A stretch of 64,000 nucleotides of DNA from Mycobacterium hubeiense (lineage in GTDB: Bacteria > Actinomycetota > Actinomycetes > Mycobacteriales > Mycobacteriaceae), in the NCBI RefSeq assembly GCF_002838065.1, contig NZ_PIZU01000001.1, forward strand, positions 1-64,000, in the 5' to 3' direction. The notes below the pieces were generated by a model, which did no database searches, was not told where the DNA came from, and saw nothing but the letters and a program-made list of their open reading frames with translations. The position numbers were made by a program, and so were the translations under genes. Shown piece after piece: positions 9,703-20,863 of the stretch; position 1 is the first letter of the stretch; every line of letters begins with the position of its first letter.

Positions 9703-11178
9703 ATGACGGCGCTCCGTTGGTGCGCTTTGGCGCTGGTGCTCGGCGCCCTGCCTGCGTTCGCGTTCCCGGCGCCATCCCTGTGGTGGCTGGCGTGGTTCGC
9801 GCTGGTGCCGCTGCTGTTGGTCGTCAGAGCCGCGCCGTCATCGCTGCAGGGCGCACTGCGCGCCTGGTGCGGCCTGGCCGGGTTCGTGCTGACGACGCAG
9901 TATTGGCTCTGGCCCTTCGCGGGTCCGCTGCTGCCGCTGATGGCGGCGCTCTTCGGTGCACTGTGGCTGCCGTGGGGCTGGGCCGCACACCGTCTGCTGT
10001 CGCGACCTGTGACGTCCCACCGGACGCTCACCGCCGTCGTCGTCCTGCCCAGCGCCTGGGTCGTCGCCGAAACCGTGCGCTCCTGGCCCAGCCTCGGCGG
10101 ACCGTGGGCGCTGCTCGGCGCGTCGCAATGGAATCAGCCGGCCACACTCGCGTCGGCCTCGCTCGGCGGAGTCTGGCTGACAAGCTTTCTCATCGTCGCC
10201 GCCAACACCGCGCTCGCCGCCGCGATCCTGCAGTGGCGCTCCCCCGCATTCGCCTTGGCCACCGCCGCGGCCTGCGTTCTCGTCGGCCCGGCGTGGTTCT
10301 GGCTCTCGCCGCAGCCACCGAACGGTGAGACTGGTCGGGTGGCGCTGGTGCAGCCGGGCAACATTGAGGACGGCACCGCGCGCCAGGCGGCCGGCGAAGC
10401 ACTCACCGCCACGTTGGAAGGCCAGCGCCTCGACCTCGTCGTGTGGGGTGAGAGCAGCGTCGCCGTCGACCTTGCCACCGATACACAGGCCGCGCGTCGG
10501 CTGGCCGACTTGTCCCGGCGAGTCGGTGCCGATCTGCTCGTCAACGTCGACGCCCGCGCGCCGACGGGCGGCATCTACAAGTCATCGGTTCTCGTCGGGC
10601 CGGACGGCCCGCGCGGCTCCTACGCGAAGACCCGGTTGGTGCCGTTCGGCGAATACGTGCCGATGCGACAACTGATCGAATGGGCCACCCGCCGCACCGA
10701 GGCCGCGGACGAGGACAGACGTCGCGGCACGGATCAGGTTGTGCTGCATACCAATTCGCTGGCAATCGGGCCGTTGATCAGTTTCGAGACGACCTTTTCC
10801 GACTTACCGCGACGCGTAGTGCAGCTTGGTTCCGATCTACTCGCCTACCAGAGTTCGACGTCATCGTTCCAAGGAAGTTGGGCGCAGCCGCAATTGGCCA
10901 GCCAGGCGGCGGTCCACGCCGTCGAGGTCGGCCGCCCGGCCGTGCACGCGACGTTGTCCGGCGTCAGCGCGGCCTTCGACGCGCGCGGCCGCAAACTCGC
11001 CTGGCTACCCGCCACCGAACAGGGCGTAGTGGTTGTCGACGTTTCCCTCGCGTCGCAGAACACGGTCTACCAACGACTCGGCCCGTGGGTGCCCGCGCTG
11101 GCTGTCGCGGTGCTCGCGGTGGCGGTTGTCGTGACCGTGCGCCGCGGCGTTGGCTCAGGGCGTGGTGTGCACGATTAG
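9703..11178 (+). CDS. Apolipoprotein N-acyltransferase-like membrane protein with Cys-to-Ser in the nitrilase triad
   Basis: A 491-residue protein with six to seven membrane segments before and one after a nitrilase-type domain, the architecture of Lnt, which N-acylates lipoproteins. The triad Glu (WGESS, residue 250) and Lys (YAKTRLVPFGEYVP, residue 309) are present, but the Cys position reads ISFETTF, with Ser360 where active Lnt has Cys. Thus the thioester acyl-enzyme step cannot occur in the usual way. Mycobacteria are known to carry a second Lnt-like protein besides the Ppm1-linked one; I recall such a homologue in BCG that also has Ser and no Lnt activity. A GTG at 9658 would extend it 15 residues into vapC. 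It converges on usp and overlaps it by 24 bases. Confidence 0.8.
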   Translation: MTALRWCALALVLGALPAFAFPAPSLWWLAWFALVPLLLVVRAAPSSLQGALRAWCGLAGFVLTTQYWLWPFAGPLLPLMAALFGALWLPWGWAAHRLLSRPVTSHRTLTAVVVLPSAWVVAETVRSWPSLGGPWALLGASQWNQPATLASASLGGVWLTSFLIVAANTALAAAILQWRSPAFALATAAACVLVGPAWFWLSPQPPNGETGRVALVQPGNIEDGTARQAAGEALTATLEGQRLDLVVWGESSVAVDLATDTQAARRLADLSRRVGADLLVNVDARAPTGGIYKSSVLVGPDGPRGSYAKTRLVPFGEYVPMRQLIEWATRRTEAADEDRRRGTDQVVLHTNSLAIGPLISFETTFSDLPRRVVQLGSDLLAYQSSTSSFQGSWAQPQLASQAAVHAVEVGRPAVHATLSGVSAAFDARGRKLAWLPATEQGVVVVDVSLASQNTVYQRLGPWVPALAVAVLAVAVVVTVRRGVGSGRGVHD

Positions 11179-11601
11179 GACGTCGGTCTTGGAGCGCCGC
11201 GCGACGTTGGCGGGCACCGAGCCGAGTAGCCGTCCCGCGATGGTGCTCAGGCCGACGTTGCCGACCACCAGAAGGTCCGCCTTGACCTCTTCGGCGAGCT
11301 CGACGAGCGCATCGACCGGCGCTCCGACAACCGCCTTCTCTTCGACGTTCTGAGCCCCGGCGGCCTTCGCGCGATCGCGGGCCTCACGCAGGATCGCGTA
11401 AATCGGCGCGTTGCCCGACATCTTGTAGCCCTCGTCCTTCAGGACGTCGGCTGCACGCTGATCTTCGCTCTGGGGGAAGTACGCGGTCGCCACGATGACC
11501 TTCGCGTCCGAACCAGCGGCGATCTGGCCGGCCTTGTCCACCGCGCGCAACGAGGAATCCGATCCGTCGGTGCCCACCACCACGGTCCGATAGCCGCTCA
11601 T
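11155..11601 (-). CDS. Universal stress protein, Rv1636 (TB15.3) type
   Basis: A 148-residue single-domain Usp. The beta-1 start VVVGTDGSDSSLRAV and the nucleotide-binding loop VGNVGLSTIAGRLLGSV (G-x2-G-x9-G-S) are intact. The M. tuberculosis orthologue Rv1636 is reported to bind cAMP, which may apply here. The ATG follows a strong GGGAGGG. Its 3' end overlaps the Lnt-like gene on the other strand. This is backbone synteny: in M. tuberculosis the same gene sits between the mannosyltransferase and the MBL hydrolase. Confidence 0.93.
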   Translation of the reverse strand: MSGYRTVVVGTDGSDSSLRAVDKAGQIAAGSDAKVIVATAYFPQSEDQRAADVLKDEGYKMSGNAPIYAILREARDRAKAAGAQNVEEKAVVGAPVDALVELAEEVKADLLVVGNVGLSTIAGRLLGSVPANVARRSKTDVLIVHTTP

Positions 11602-11926
11602 CCATGCCCTCCCACTGTCGGTTGCAACGCCACCCGAGACAGTAACCCTTTGCCCGCCGACCAGGGGTGCGATTCACGACACCCGTCGCGGCGGTTGGCG
11701 AAGCAATGCCCGCTTTACCGGCACTGATGGTAACCGGCGGCACCGTCGCACGGGTGCCGTCAGTGACAGAACGCACCGCGTCGGCGATTCGCCGCACCGG
11801 CTCGCATTCCCGCATCGAGCGTGACCCAGATCAACGCGCGCACAGGAGCATCCGGCGCCTGCGAGCGAAACCTTTTGTCCGCGTGCCGCACTCACCGGGC
11901 ACGTCCGATGCGCGCAGGCTACCGTT
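11602..11926. other. Intergenic region between usp and the mannosyltransferase gene
   Basis: About 325 bases between divergent starts. It should hold the promoters of both genes. The usp Shine-Dalgarno lies at its left end. I see no credible coding frame, RNA gene, strong hairpin or recognisable operator. Confidence 0.6.
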
Positions 11927-13495
11927 TTGCCGTCGACGGAAAGGGTACGGGTCGCGGGCGTGGATCTCTCACAAAGAGCCGGGGCGCTGGAGCGTCTCGG
12001 TCAGCTGGAGCGGGTTCGGACCGGGCGGTTGGATCCGCTGCTGGTCGCCGTATTCGCCGTGGCGGTGTCCGCGGCGGGTGCCAGCCGGCCGTCGCTGTGG
12101 TTCGACGAGGCCGCGACGATCTCGGCGGCCACCCGCTCGGTGCCCGAATTGTGGCGACTGCTCGGCAACATCGACGCGGTACACGGCCTGTATTACCTCG
12201 TCATGCACGGGTGGTTCGCGGTCTTTCCCGTCACCGAGTTCTGGACCCGGTTTTCCAGTTGTCTGGCCGTCGGTTTTGCCGCAGCGGGCGTGGTGGTGCT
12301 GGCCAAGCAGTTCTCCACGCGATCGGTCGCGGTGTGCGCCGGCGTCATGTTCGCGATCCTGCCCCGCATCACCTGGGCCGGCATCGAGGGGCGCTCATAC
12401 GCACTGTCGGCATCGGCCGCAGTGTGGTTGACGGTGTTGCTGGTGGCGGCCCTCCGTCGCGACCGTCCCGCGCTGTGGCCGCTGTACTCGCTGTGCCTGG
12501 TGCTGGCCACGCTGCTCAACCTGTTCGCGGTGTTGATGGTGCTCGCCCATGCGGTGGTGGTGGGCGTGCTGTCGACGACGCGGGCCACGGTGCGGCGCTG
12601 GGCGGTATCGGCGTCGGTCGCGGTGCTGATCGTGGCGCCGTTTCTGCTGTTCTGCCAAACCCAGATCGCCCAAGTGAGGTGGATATCGCCGCCGAGTGCC
12701 GGCACGCTCGTCGACATCGCGTTGGAGCAGTACTTCGACCACAGCGTGGCGTTCGCGGTAGTGGCGGCGCTGACCGGCGCGCTGGCGCTGCGCCGTCGGC
12801 CCTTCGACACCGGCAACCGCCACCTGGCGGTCATCGCGGTGGCCTGGATGGTGTTGCCCACCATGGTGTTGCTGGGGTACTCGATCGTGTCCGAGCCGAT
12901 CTACTACCCGCGCTATCTCAGCTACACCGCGCCTGCGATGGCGCTGATGCTGGGGGTGTGCATCGTCGCGGTCGGCCGCGAGCGTGACCGAATCACCGCG
13001 ATGGTGGCCGTATTCGCCGTCGCCGCGACGCCGAATTATCTGTTCGCCCAACGCGGTCCCTACGCCAAGGAAGGCATGGATTACAGCCAGGTCGCCGACG
13101 TGATCACCGCCCACACCGCGCCGGGCGACTGCCTGATCATGGACAACACCACCAATTGGGCGCCCGGCCCGATTCGGCCGTTGACCGCTGCACGGCCGGC
13201 GGCCTACGAGAAGCTCGTCGACCCGGGCCGGGGGCTGCGGGCCGCCGAACGCAACCGCCTCTGGGATGCCCACCTCGGGATCTGGGGCGTCGCCGATCAG
13301 GTCCGGAAATGCACGGAGTTGTGGACGGTGTCGCAACGCGACAGCACGGTGCCAGAGCGGCAGAGCGGTGAGGCACTGGACCCCGGTCCGCGCCTGCGCC
13401 GCGCACCGGCCTATCAGGTGCCGAGCCGGCTGGGTTTCCACATCGTCGAACGGTGGCAGTTCAACTTCGCTCAGGTCACCAAGTCCACCCGGTAG
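11927..13495 (+). CDS. GT-C mannosyltransferase of the Rv1635c (CapA) type
   Basis: A 522-residue polytopic membrane protein with about ten hydrophobic segments. The first extracytoplasmic loop carries LWFDEAATISAA, the acidic signature of polyprenyl-phosphate-sugar GT-C enzymes, and a C-terminal soluble part follows the last helix. It lies next to usp, as Rv1635c does in M. tuberculosis; Rv1635c adds the first mannose cap to lipoarabinomannan. If this organism makes uncapped or phosphoinositol-capped LAM, the acceptor could differ. I give the TTG start at 11927, 8 bases after an AGG; GTG at 11960 is an alternative. Confidence 0.8.
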   Translation: MPSTERVRVAGVDLSQRAGALERLGQLERVRTGRLDPLLVAVFAVAVSAAGASRPSLWFDEAATISAATRSVPELWRLLGNIDAVHGLYYLVMHGWFAVFPVTEFWTRFSSCLAVGFAAAGVVVLAKQFSTRSVAVCAGVMFAILPRITWAGIEGRSYALSASAAVWLTVLLVAALRRDRPALWPLYSLCLVLATLLNLFAVLMVLAHAVVVGVLSTTRATVRRWAVSASVAVLIVAPFLLFCQTQIAQVRWISPPSAGTLVDIALEQYFDHSVAFAVVAALTGALALRRRPFDTGNRHLAVIAVAWMVLPTMVLLGYSIVSEPIYYPRYLSYTAPAMALMLGVCIVAVGRERDRITAMVAVFAVAATPNYLFAQRGPYAKEGMDYSQVADVITAHTAPGDCLIMDNTTNWAPGPIRPLTAARPAAYEKLVDPGRGLRAAERNRLWDAHLGIWGVADQVRKCTELWTVSQRDSTVPERQSGEALDPGPRLRRAPAYQVPSRLGFHIVERWQFNFAQVTKSTR

Positions 13496-13533
13496 CGCGA
13501 GTGACGGCCCGCCCGGTTGGGTAATCGGAGGGC

Positions 13534-14190
13534 ATGGCTGCGCGTACCGCCGGGGACTTCGTCCCCGACACCCACGATCTCGACGATCTGGCTGAGGCCG
13601 CGCTGGGCTGTAAGGGCTGCGATCTGTATCTGAACGCCACCCAGACGGTGTTCGGGGCGGGCTCGTCGGCGGCGGACATGATGCTGGTGGGCGAACAACC
13701 CGGCGATCAGGAGGACAAGGCCGGTGCGCCGTTCGTCGGGCCCGCCGGACGGCTGCTGGACAAGGCGTTGGCGGCGGCCGGGATCGACCGAGACCGCCTG
13801 TACGTCACCAACGCCGTCAAGCACTTCAAATTCACTCTGCCCGAGCGTGGAAAGCGCCGGATCCACAAGACGCCCAGCCGCACCGAAGTCGTCGCCTGCC
13901 GGCCGTGGCTGTTCGCCGAAATGATGGCCGTGCAGCCGGATGTCGTCGTGTTGCTCGGCGCGACGGCGGCGAAATCCTTGATGGGTAACGATTTTCGACT
14001 GACGACACACCGCGATGAGGCGCTGCACATGCCTGTCGCCGACGCGACTCCGCACCTCGAAATCGACCCCGAGGTGGTGGTATCCGCGCATCCGTCGGCG
14101 GTGCTTCGCGGGCCGCCCGAAGCCCGCGAAATGGCTTTCGACGCCTTGGTTTCCGATTTGCAGTTTGCCGCGGGACTTCTTGGCAAATGA
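13534..14190 (+). CDS. udgX: UdgX, uracil-DNA glycosylase-like protein that links covalently to uracil-containing DNA
   Basis: A 218-residue member of the uracil-DNA glycosylase superfamily related to family 4. Motif A reads [20 protein letters not shown], an N-terminal CKGC pair suits the iron-sulfur site, and the final motif is HPSAVLR. The insertion KRRIH (residues 107-111), diagnostic of UdgX, is present; its His (111 here) attacks the abasic sugar and leaves the protein covalently bound. Where family 4 enzymes have Lys-Cys in the strand before this loop, this one has Lys-His. Its stop lies 128 bases before the preferred start of the AMP ligase. Confidence 0.92.
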   Translation: MAARTAGDFVPDTHDLDDLAEAALGCKGCDLYLNATQTVFGAGSSAADMMLVGEQPGDQEDKAGAPFVGPAGRLLDKALAAAGIDRDRLYVTNAVKHFKFTLPERGKRRIHKTPSRTEVVACRPWLFAEMMAVQPDVVVLLGATAAKSLMGNDFRLTTHRDEALHMPVADATPHLEIDPEVVVSAHPSAVLRGPPEAREMAFDALVSDLQFAAGLLGK

Positions 14191-14318
14191 ACTCGCTTGC
14201 GCGGACACCGGGATTTGGCTACCGCGTTCTACCCCAACACGTCTGGGAGCCCCGCATTTGCCGGAACGCGGCGATAAGCTGCTGCAAATTCCGTCGCGCA
14301 GCGGAATTGGGGGTGGCA

Positions 14319-15962
14319 GTGAGCCGATTCACGGACAAGATGTACCGCAGCGCACATACCAGCACGAAGGGTTTCGTGACGGGGGAACCGGACGCACCGG
14401 TGCGCCAGACCTGGCTCGAGGTTCATCAGCGGGCCCGGCGGATCGCCGGCGGGCTGGCGCGCGCCGGGATCGGCCCCGGCGACGCGGTCGGCATGCTCGC
14501 GGGATATCCGGTGGAGATCGCGCCGACCGCACAGGCGCTGTGGATGCGCGGATCCACCCTGACGATGTTGCATCAGCCGACACCGCGCACCGATCTTCTC
14601 CTGTGGGCCGAGGACACCATGTCGGTCATCGCGATGATCGAGGCGAGGGCCGTCATCGTCTCCGAACCGTTCCTACCCGTCGTGCCCGTGCTCGAAGAGC
14701 GGGGCGTCAGGGTGCTCAATGTCGACCGCTTGCTGGCGGCCGATCCGATCGATCCGTTGGACACGCGCGAGGACGATGTGGCGATGATGCAGCTGACATC
14801 CGGATCGACGGGATCGCCGAAAGCTGTTCACATCACCCACCGCAACCTGTATTCGAACGCCGAGGCGATGTTCGTCGGCGCCGAGTACGACCTCGACAAC
14901 GACGTGATCATCAGCTGGCTGCCGTGTTTTCACGACATGGGCATGACCGGTTTCCTGACCGTCCCGATGTATTTCGGCGCGGAGCTGGTCAAGGTCACCC
15001 CGATGGACTTCCTGCGGGATACGTTGCTGTGGGCCAAGCTCATCGACAAGTACCGGGGCACCATGACCGCGGCCCCCAATTTCGCCTACGCGCTGTTGGC
15101 CAAGCGGCTGCGCACGCAGGTCCAGCCCGGCGAGTTCGACCTGTCCAGCCTGCGGTGGGCGTTGTCCGGAGCGGAGACGGTGGAACCCGCCGACGTGGAG
15201 GACCTGATCGACGCGGGCAAGCCGTTCGGGCTGCGGCCGGAGGCGATCCTGCCGGCTTACGGCATGGCCGAAACGACTGTGGCCGTGTCATTTTCGGAAT
15301 GTGGTGCGGGCCTGGTGGTGGATGAGGTCGACGCCGACCTGCTGGCCGCGCTGCACCGGGCCGTCCCGGCGACGACGGGCCGTACCCGCCGGCTGGCCAC
15401 CCTTGGACCGCTTCTGAACGGTCTCGAGGCGCGCATCGTCGACACGCATCTGAACGAGCTGCCCACCCGCGCGGTCGGCGAGATCCAGGTGCGCGGCGAG
15501 CCGGTGACCCCGGGTTATTGCACGATGGCGGGTTTCGTTGCGGCGCAGGACGAACACGGGTGGTACAGCACCGGAGACCTGGGCTACTTCACCGAAAAAG
15601 GCCACATCGTCGTCTGCGGGCGCATCAAGGACGTCATCATCATGGCGGGCCGAAGCATCTACCCGACCGATATCGAGCGTGCCGCCGCCCGAGTGGAGGG
15701 GGTGCGGCCGGGCTGCGCCGTCGCGGTGCGGCTGGACGCCGGGCACTCACGCGAAACCTTCGCTGTCGCAGTCGAATCCAACAGCTGGCAGGATGCGGCC
15801 GAAACGCGACGGATACGGCGTCAAGTCGCCCACGAGGTGGTGGCCGAGGTCGACATGAGACCGCGCAATGTCGTGGTGCTGGGCCCGGGCACCATTCCGA
15901 AGACGCCGTCGGGCAAGCTACGCCGCACGCACGCGCTGTCGCTGCTCAGTTCATCTGCGTGA
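14319..15962 (+). CDS. Fatty-acyl-AMP ligase-like adenylating enzyme (FadD/FAAL family)
   Basis: A 547-residue ANL-superfamily adenylase. The P-loop is [12 protein letters not shown], motif A5 is [12 protein letters not shown], the hinge region is [20 protein letters not shown], and the C-terminal catalytic Lys lies in [10 protein letters not shown]. The segment [14 protein letters not shown] is typical of fatty-acyl-AMP ligases, which hand acyl groups to polyketide synthases or acyl carriers rather than to CoA. No PKS lies nearby, so the partner is unknown. The frame opens at an ATG at 14187, but the first 44 residues do not look like protein. The GTG at 14319 follows a run of G and begins [11 protein letters not shown], so I chose it. 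Confidence 0.8.
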   Translation: MSRFTDKMYRSAHTSTKGFVTGEPDAPVRQTWLEVHQRARRIAGGLARAGIGPGDAVGMLAGYPVEIAPTAQALWMRGSTLTMLHQPTPRTDLLLWAEDTMSVIAMIEARAVIVSEPFLPVVPVLEERGVRVLNVDRLLAADPIDPLDTREDDVAMMQLTSGSTGSPKAVHITHRNLYSNAEAMFVGAEYDLDNDVIISWLPCFHDMGMTGFLTVPMYFGAELVKVTPMDFLRDTLLWAKLIDKYRGTMTAAPNFAYALLAKRLRTQVQPGEFDLSSLRWALSGAETVEPADVEDLIDAGKPFGLRPEAILPAYGMAETTVAVSFSECGAGLVVDEVDADLLAALHRAVPATTGRTRRLATLGPLLNGLEARIVDTHLNELPTRAVGEIQVRGEPVTPGYCTMAGFVAAQDEHGWYSTGDLGYFTEKGHIVVCGRIKDVIIMAGRSIYPTDIERAAARVEGVRPGCAVAVRLDAGHSRETFAVAVESNSWQDAAETRRIRRQVAHEVVAEVDMRPRNVVVLGPGTIPKTPSGKLRRTHALSLLSSSA

Positions 15963-16005
15963 GTCAGCCCTCCGCGGGCGTACCGACCACGGCCGCCGCC
16001 GATAC

Positions 16006-16482
16006 TCATCGGGCGGGCGGAAACTCGTGTTTGCCTTGGGCCACGCTGGCCGGTGGCTCGCCGATGCCGTAGACGAACGGCGCAAACACGACCTCACGCC
16101 CGTCAGGATCGCGATAGGTGACGGCTCCGGTGGCCGCCCAGTACGGGTGCGACTCGACCGGTTCGATGCCGGCGTCTGAAAGTCGCCTGATCGCCTGTTG
16201 TTTCGCCTGCTGGTCGGGGAAGTAGAGGCAGAGTTGGTCGTGCGGGTCGACGGCGACCGGCTCGGAGGCCTCGACGATCTCGAAGGTCAGGGCAGGCGTG
16301 GGCAGCGCGAAAATTGCGCCGGTGGAGCCGTAACTCGCCTCGAACGTTTCATACAACGGCAGGCCAACGAGATCGCGGTAGAAGGCGACCGCTTCGTGGA
16401 AGTGGTGGTAGCGGCGCGCAAAACGGATCGCGCCGACGGACGCTAACTGCTCGGGCCACTTGGTCATTGGACGGGCACTCAT
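16006..16482 (-). CDS. VOC (glyoxalase/dioxygenase-like) superfamily protein
   Basis: A 158-residue protein with two beta-alpha-beta-beta-beta modules typical of the vicinal oxygen chelate fold: RFARRYHHFHEAVAFYRDLV at the start and AVTYRDPDGREVVFAPF near the end. Candidate metal ligands (His, Glu) are present but not complete enough to name a reaction. Starts are possible at GTG 16491, ATG 16482 and ATG 16467, none with a clear Shine-Dalgarno. It is on the same strand as uvrB but about 105 bases upstream of its stop region, so it is likely a separate unit. Function unknown. Confidence 0.7.
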   Translation of the reverse strand: MSARPMTKWPEQLASVGAIRFARRYHHFHEAVAFYRDLVGLPLYETFEASYGSTGAIFALPTPALTFEIVEASEPVAVDPHDQLCLYFPDQQAKQQAIRRLSDAGIEPVESHPYWAATGAVTYRDPDGREVVFAPFVYGIGEPPASVAQGKHEFPPAR

Positions 16483-16596
16483 GGCGATCACGCTAAAAGC
16501 TCAACCGTTGTTGAGTTCAAGCGCTCGCCGAATTTTGCGCCAGGGTTGCGATTCCGCCGAAACAACAGCCCTCTTGCAGAAATCGGCCCGGGGACG

Positions 16597-18753
<2,157 letters not shown>

Positions 18754-18891
18754 GTTCACCAGCGTAGAACCAGGCACCGACAGTTTCTGTTCCGGCGCGG
18801 AGCGGCCCGCCCGTAGGCTGGCGTCATCCACCCTCCCAAACACGAGACATTCGACCTGGTCGCCCGCACCAACACCGATCCGAAGGGCATT

Positions 18892-19332
18892 GTGCGGGCC
18901 GTCGACGTCTACACCGTCGAACCGTGGGGCCTGTACATGGCCCGCCCAACCCCGGGCCGCGCCCAGTTCCACTACATCGAGTCGTGGCTGCTTCCGTCGT
19001 TGGGTTTGCGGGTGACGGTCTTTCACTTCAACCCGGGCTATGAGCTCGACCAGGATTACTACCTGGATGTCGGCGCCTATACGCCCGGATCAAAGGTGTG
19101 GCATTCCGAGGACCACTACCTCGACCTGGTAGTACGCACCGGCGTGGGCGTGGAATTGGCGGACGTGGACGAACTGCTCACCGCGGTGCGGCACGGCCTG
19201 CTGAGCCCCGACGTTGGCGAACAGGCAATTCACACCGCGGTGGCCGCCGTCGACGGCCTCGCCCGCCACGATTACGACCTGAATCGCTGGCTGGCCGAGC
19301 AGGGCATGACCCTCACCTGGCGCGGGAGGTAG
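18892..19332 (+). CDS. DUF402 protein, Rv1632c type
   Basis: A 146-residue protein by the first canonical start (GTG). The DUF402 family includes nucleoside di/triphosphate phosphatases and the FomD-like proteins; the core here is [24 protein letters not shown] and DYYLDVG. The gene is divergent from uvrB as in M. tuberculosis. About 20 codons upstream of the GTG also read like protein ([20 protein letters not shown]) and are bounded by a TAG at 18814, yet contain no ATG, GTG or TTG; translation from ATC at 18826 is conceivable. The function is uncertain. Confidence 0.75.
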   Translation: MRAVDVYTVEPWGLYMARPTPGRAQFHYIESWLLPSLGLRVTVFHFNPGYELDQDYYLDVGAYTPGSKVWHSEDHYLDLVVRTGVGVELADVDELLTAVRHGLLSPDVGEQAIHTAVAAVDGLARHDYDLNRWLAEQGMTLTWRGR

Positions 19333-19405
19333 CCAGCCGGGTGGACAACCGGCTTGCTGGCAACGACGTGGCCCTCCCGTGGCGAGACGCGTATGGTCGG
19401 GGTTC

Positions 19406-19948
19406 ATGAGGACCAAGCCCCTATGGTTGGCGGCTGCTGTCATGTCGGCCGTCTTGGCCGCCTCGCAGTTAACCTCGGCGACTGCGCTGGCCGACCCCGA
19501 GGCTGACCCCCAAACCGAGGTGCAGCCGCCTCCCGAGGACGAGATTCTGCACAACATCATCTACCGCGCCCGGGTGGACGGTGTCTCGCGCGGAGCGACG
19601 ATCACGTATGCGGCGGAGGGCAATCAAACGCAGACCGCCGATCCGACGATGCTGCCCGGTCGTGTGTTCGAGGCCAACACGGTGCTTCCGGCCTCCGCAA
19701 CGGCCAATATGCGGGTGTCGATCGAGTGGCCGTACTCAGCGAATCTGCTGTGCGAGATTCTTGTCGACGACGTGCTGGTCGCTCGCGCCGAGGATTTCAT
19801 CGCACCGCGGGTCGTGCCCGTCAAGGACGACCCCGATTACGGCGCACTGACCTGCGAGGCGCCGGTGAGCGGGGTCGCGAACACGGTCCCCGCCGACCCC
19901 GCGGCCGTACCACCGGCCGACGGCCAGGTGCCGCCCCCGCCCGCCTGA
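19406..19948 (+). CDS. Secreted MmpS-like protein
   Basis: A 180-residue exported protein. Residues 1-33 form a classical Sec signal peptide (MRTKPLWLAAAV, hydrophobic core, cleavage after ATALA). The mature part carries a beta-rich domain with the ITYAAEGN..Q and ANMRVSIEW patterns, and two Cys (LLCEILVDD and LTCEAP) that may pair, reminiscent of the periplasmic domain of MmpS proteins. The tail is Pro/Ala rich. No MmpL gene lies nearby. The gene ends 3 bases before the lipase start, so they may be co-transcribed. The family call is tentative; secretion is firm. Confidence 0.65.
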   Translation: MRTKPLWLAAAVMSAVLAASQLTSATALADPEADPQTEVQPPPEDEILHNIIYRARVDGVSRGATITYAAEGNQTQTADPTMLPGRVFEANTVLPASATANMRVSIEWPYSANLLCEILVDDVLVARAEDFIAPRVVPVKDDPDYGALTCEAPVSGVANTVPADPAAVPPADGQVPPPPA

Positions 19949-19951
19949 CGG

Positions 19952-20863
19952 GTGCCCATCGATCCGGTCGCCCGGCAGATGCTCGACGCGGCGAAGGCGT
20001 CCGGGCGGCCAAATGCTCACCTGCTGCCGGTGCAGACGGCCCGGCAGAACTACGAGCAGACTTACTCGGCGCTGTCCAAGCCCGAGGTGCACCGTGTCGT
20101 CGACGTCACGATCCCGACGCGCGACGGCGCGACGATCCCGGCGCGGCTCTATCTGCCGGCCGACCGTGACGATCTGCCGCTGACCGTGTACTTCCACGGC
20201 GGCGGGTGGCTGATGGGCAGCATCGACTCGCACGACGTGGTCACCCGGCTGCTCGCCAACGCGTCGGGCGGCGCGGTGCTTTCGGTGGGGTACCGCCGCG
20301 GCCCGGAATGGCGGTTTCCGACGGCGGTGCACGACGCCATCGATGCGGTGGAATCGGCGGGAGGTTTGCCCGTTGATGGCGGTCGTCTGGCCGTCGCCGG
20401 GGACAGCGCCGGCGGCAATCTGGCGGCGGCAGTTGCGTTGCACGCCCGTGACTTTGGCCGTCCGCGGCTGTGTCATCAGCTGTTGATCTACCCGGTGACG
20501 ACCACCGATCTGACCCGCGGCATGGATCCCGAGTACGACGGCATCACGCTGGAACGTGATGAGCTGCAATGGCATCAGGACAACTACCTGCCCAGCTCTG
20601 ACGCCGCCGGCGATCCACGGGTGAACGTCCTCGCTGCGGTTCTCGCCGGGTTGCCCGAGGCGTCGGTGATCCTCGCGGAATGTGATCCGATCCGTCCGCA
20701 GGGCGAGCGATATGCCGAAGCGCTTGAGGCAGCAGGGGTTTCGGTGCAGACCCATCTCGGCGTCGGCATGGTGCACGGCTTCTTCGGATTCGACGAAGTG
20801 TTTCCCGCCGCTGCGGCCGCCACGGCTTTCGCCGGTGAACGCCTTGCCCGTGCGTTTCGCTAG
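19952..20863 (+). CDS. HSL-family esterase/lipase (alpha/beta hydrolase)
   Basis: A 303-residue hormone-sensitive-lipase-type hydrolase like the mycobacterial Lip/Nlh proteins. The oxyanion-hole HGGGW, the nucleophile elbow GDSAGGN, an Asp in ILAECDPIRPQG and a His in MVHGFFGF make a full triad. It should hydrolyse short to medium acyl esters; no signal peptide is visible, so it is likely cytosolic or cell-associated. It starts at GTG 3 bases after the preceding stop. Its 3' end overlaps coaE convergently by 4 bases. Confidence 0.88.
   Translation: MPIDPVARQMLDAAKASGRPNAHLLPVQTARQNYEQTYSALSKPEVHRVVDVTIPTRDGATIPARLYLPADRDDLPLTVYFHGGGWLMGSIDSHDVVTRLLANASGGAVLSVGYRRGPEWRFPTAVHDAIDAVESAGGLPVDGGRLAVAGDSAGGNLAAAVALHARDFGRPRLCHQLLIYPVTTTDLTRGMDPEYDGITLERDELQWHQDNYLPSSDAAGDPRVNVLAAVLAGLPEASVILAECDPIRPQGERYAEALEAAGVSVQTHLGVGMVHGFFGFDEVFPAAAAATAFAGERLARAFR

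Noticed and set aside
14187..14318. N-terminal extension of the AMP ligase from the ATG overlapping udgX
   Set aside because: The 44 residues do not resemble adenylating enzymes, while GTG 14319 follows a G-rich ribosome-binding site and starts at a natural domain edge.
18754..19026. N-terminal extension of UvrB to 19026
   Set aside because: The added 91 codons are antisense to the DUF402 coding region and have no likeness to UvrB; ATG 18753 fits the family start.
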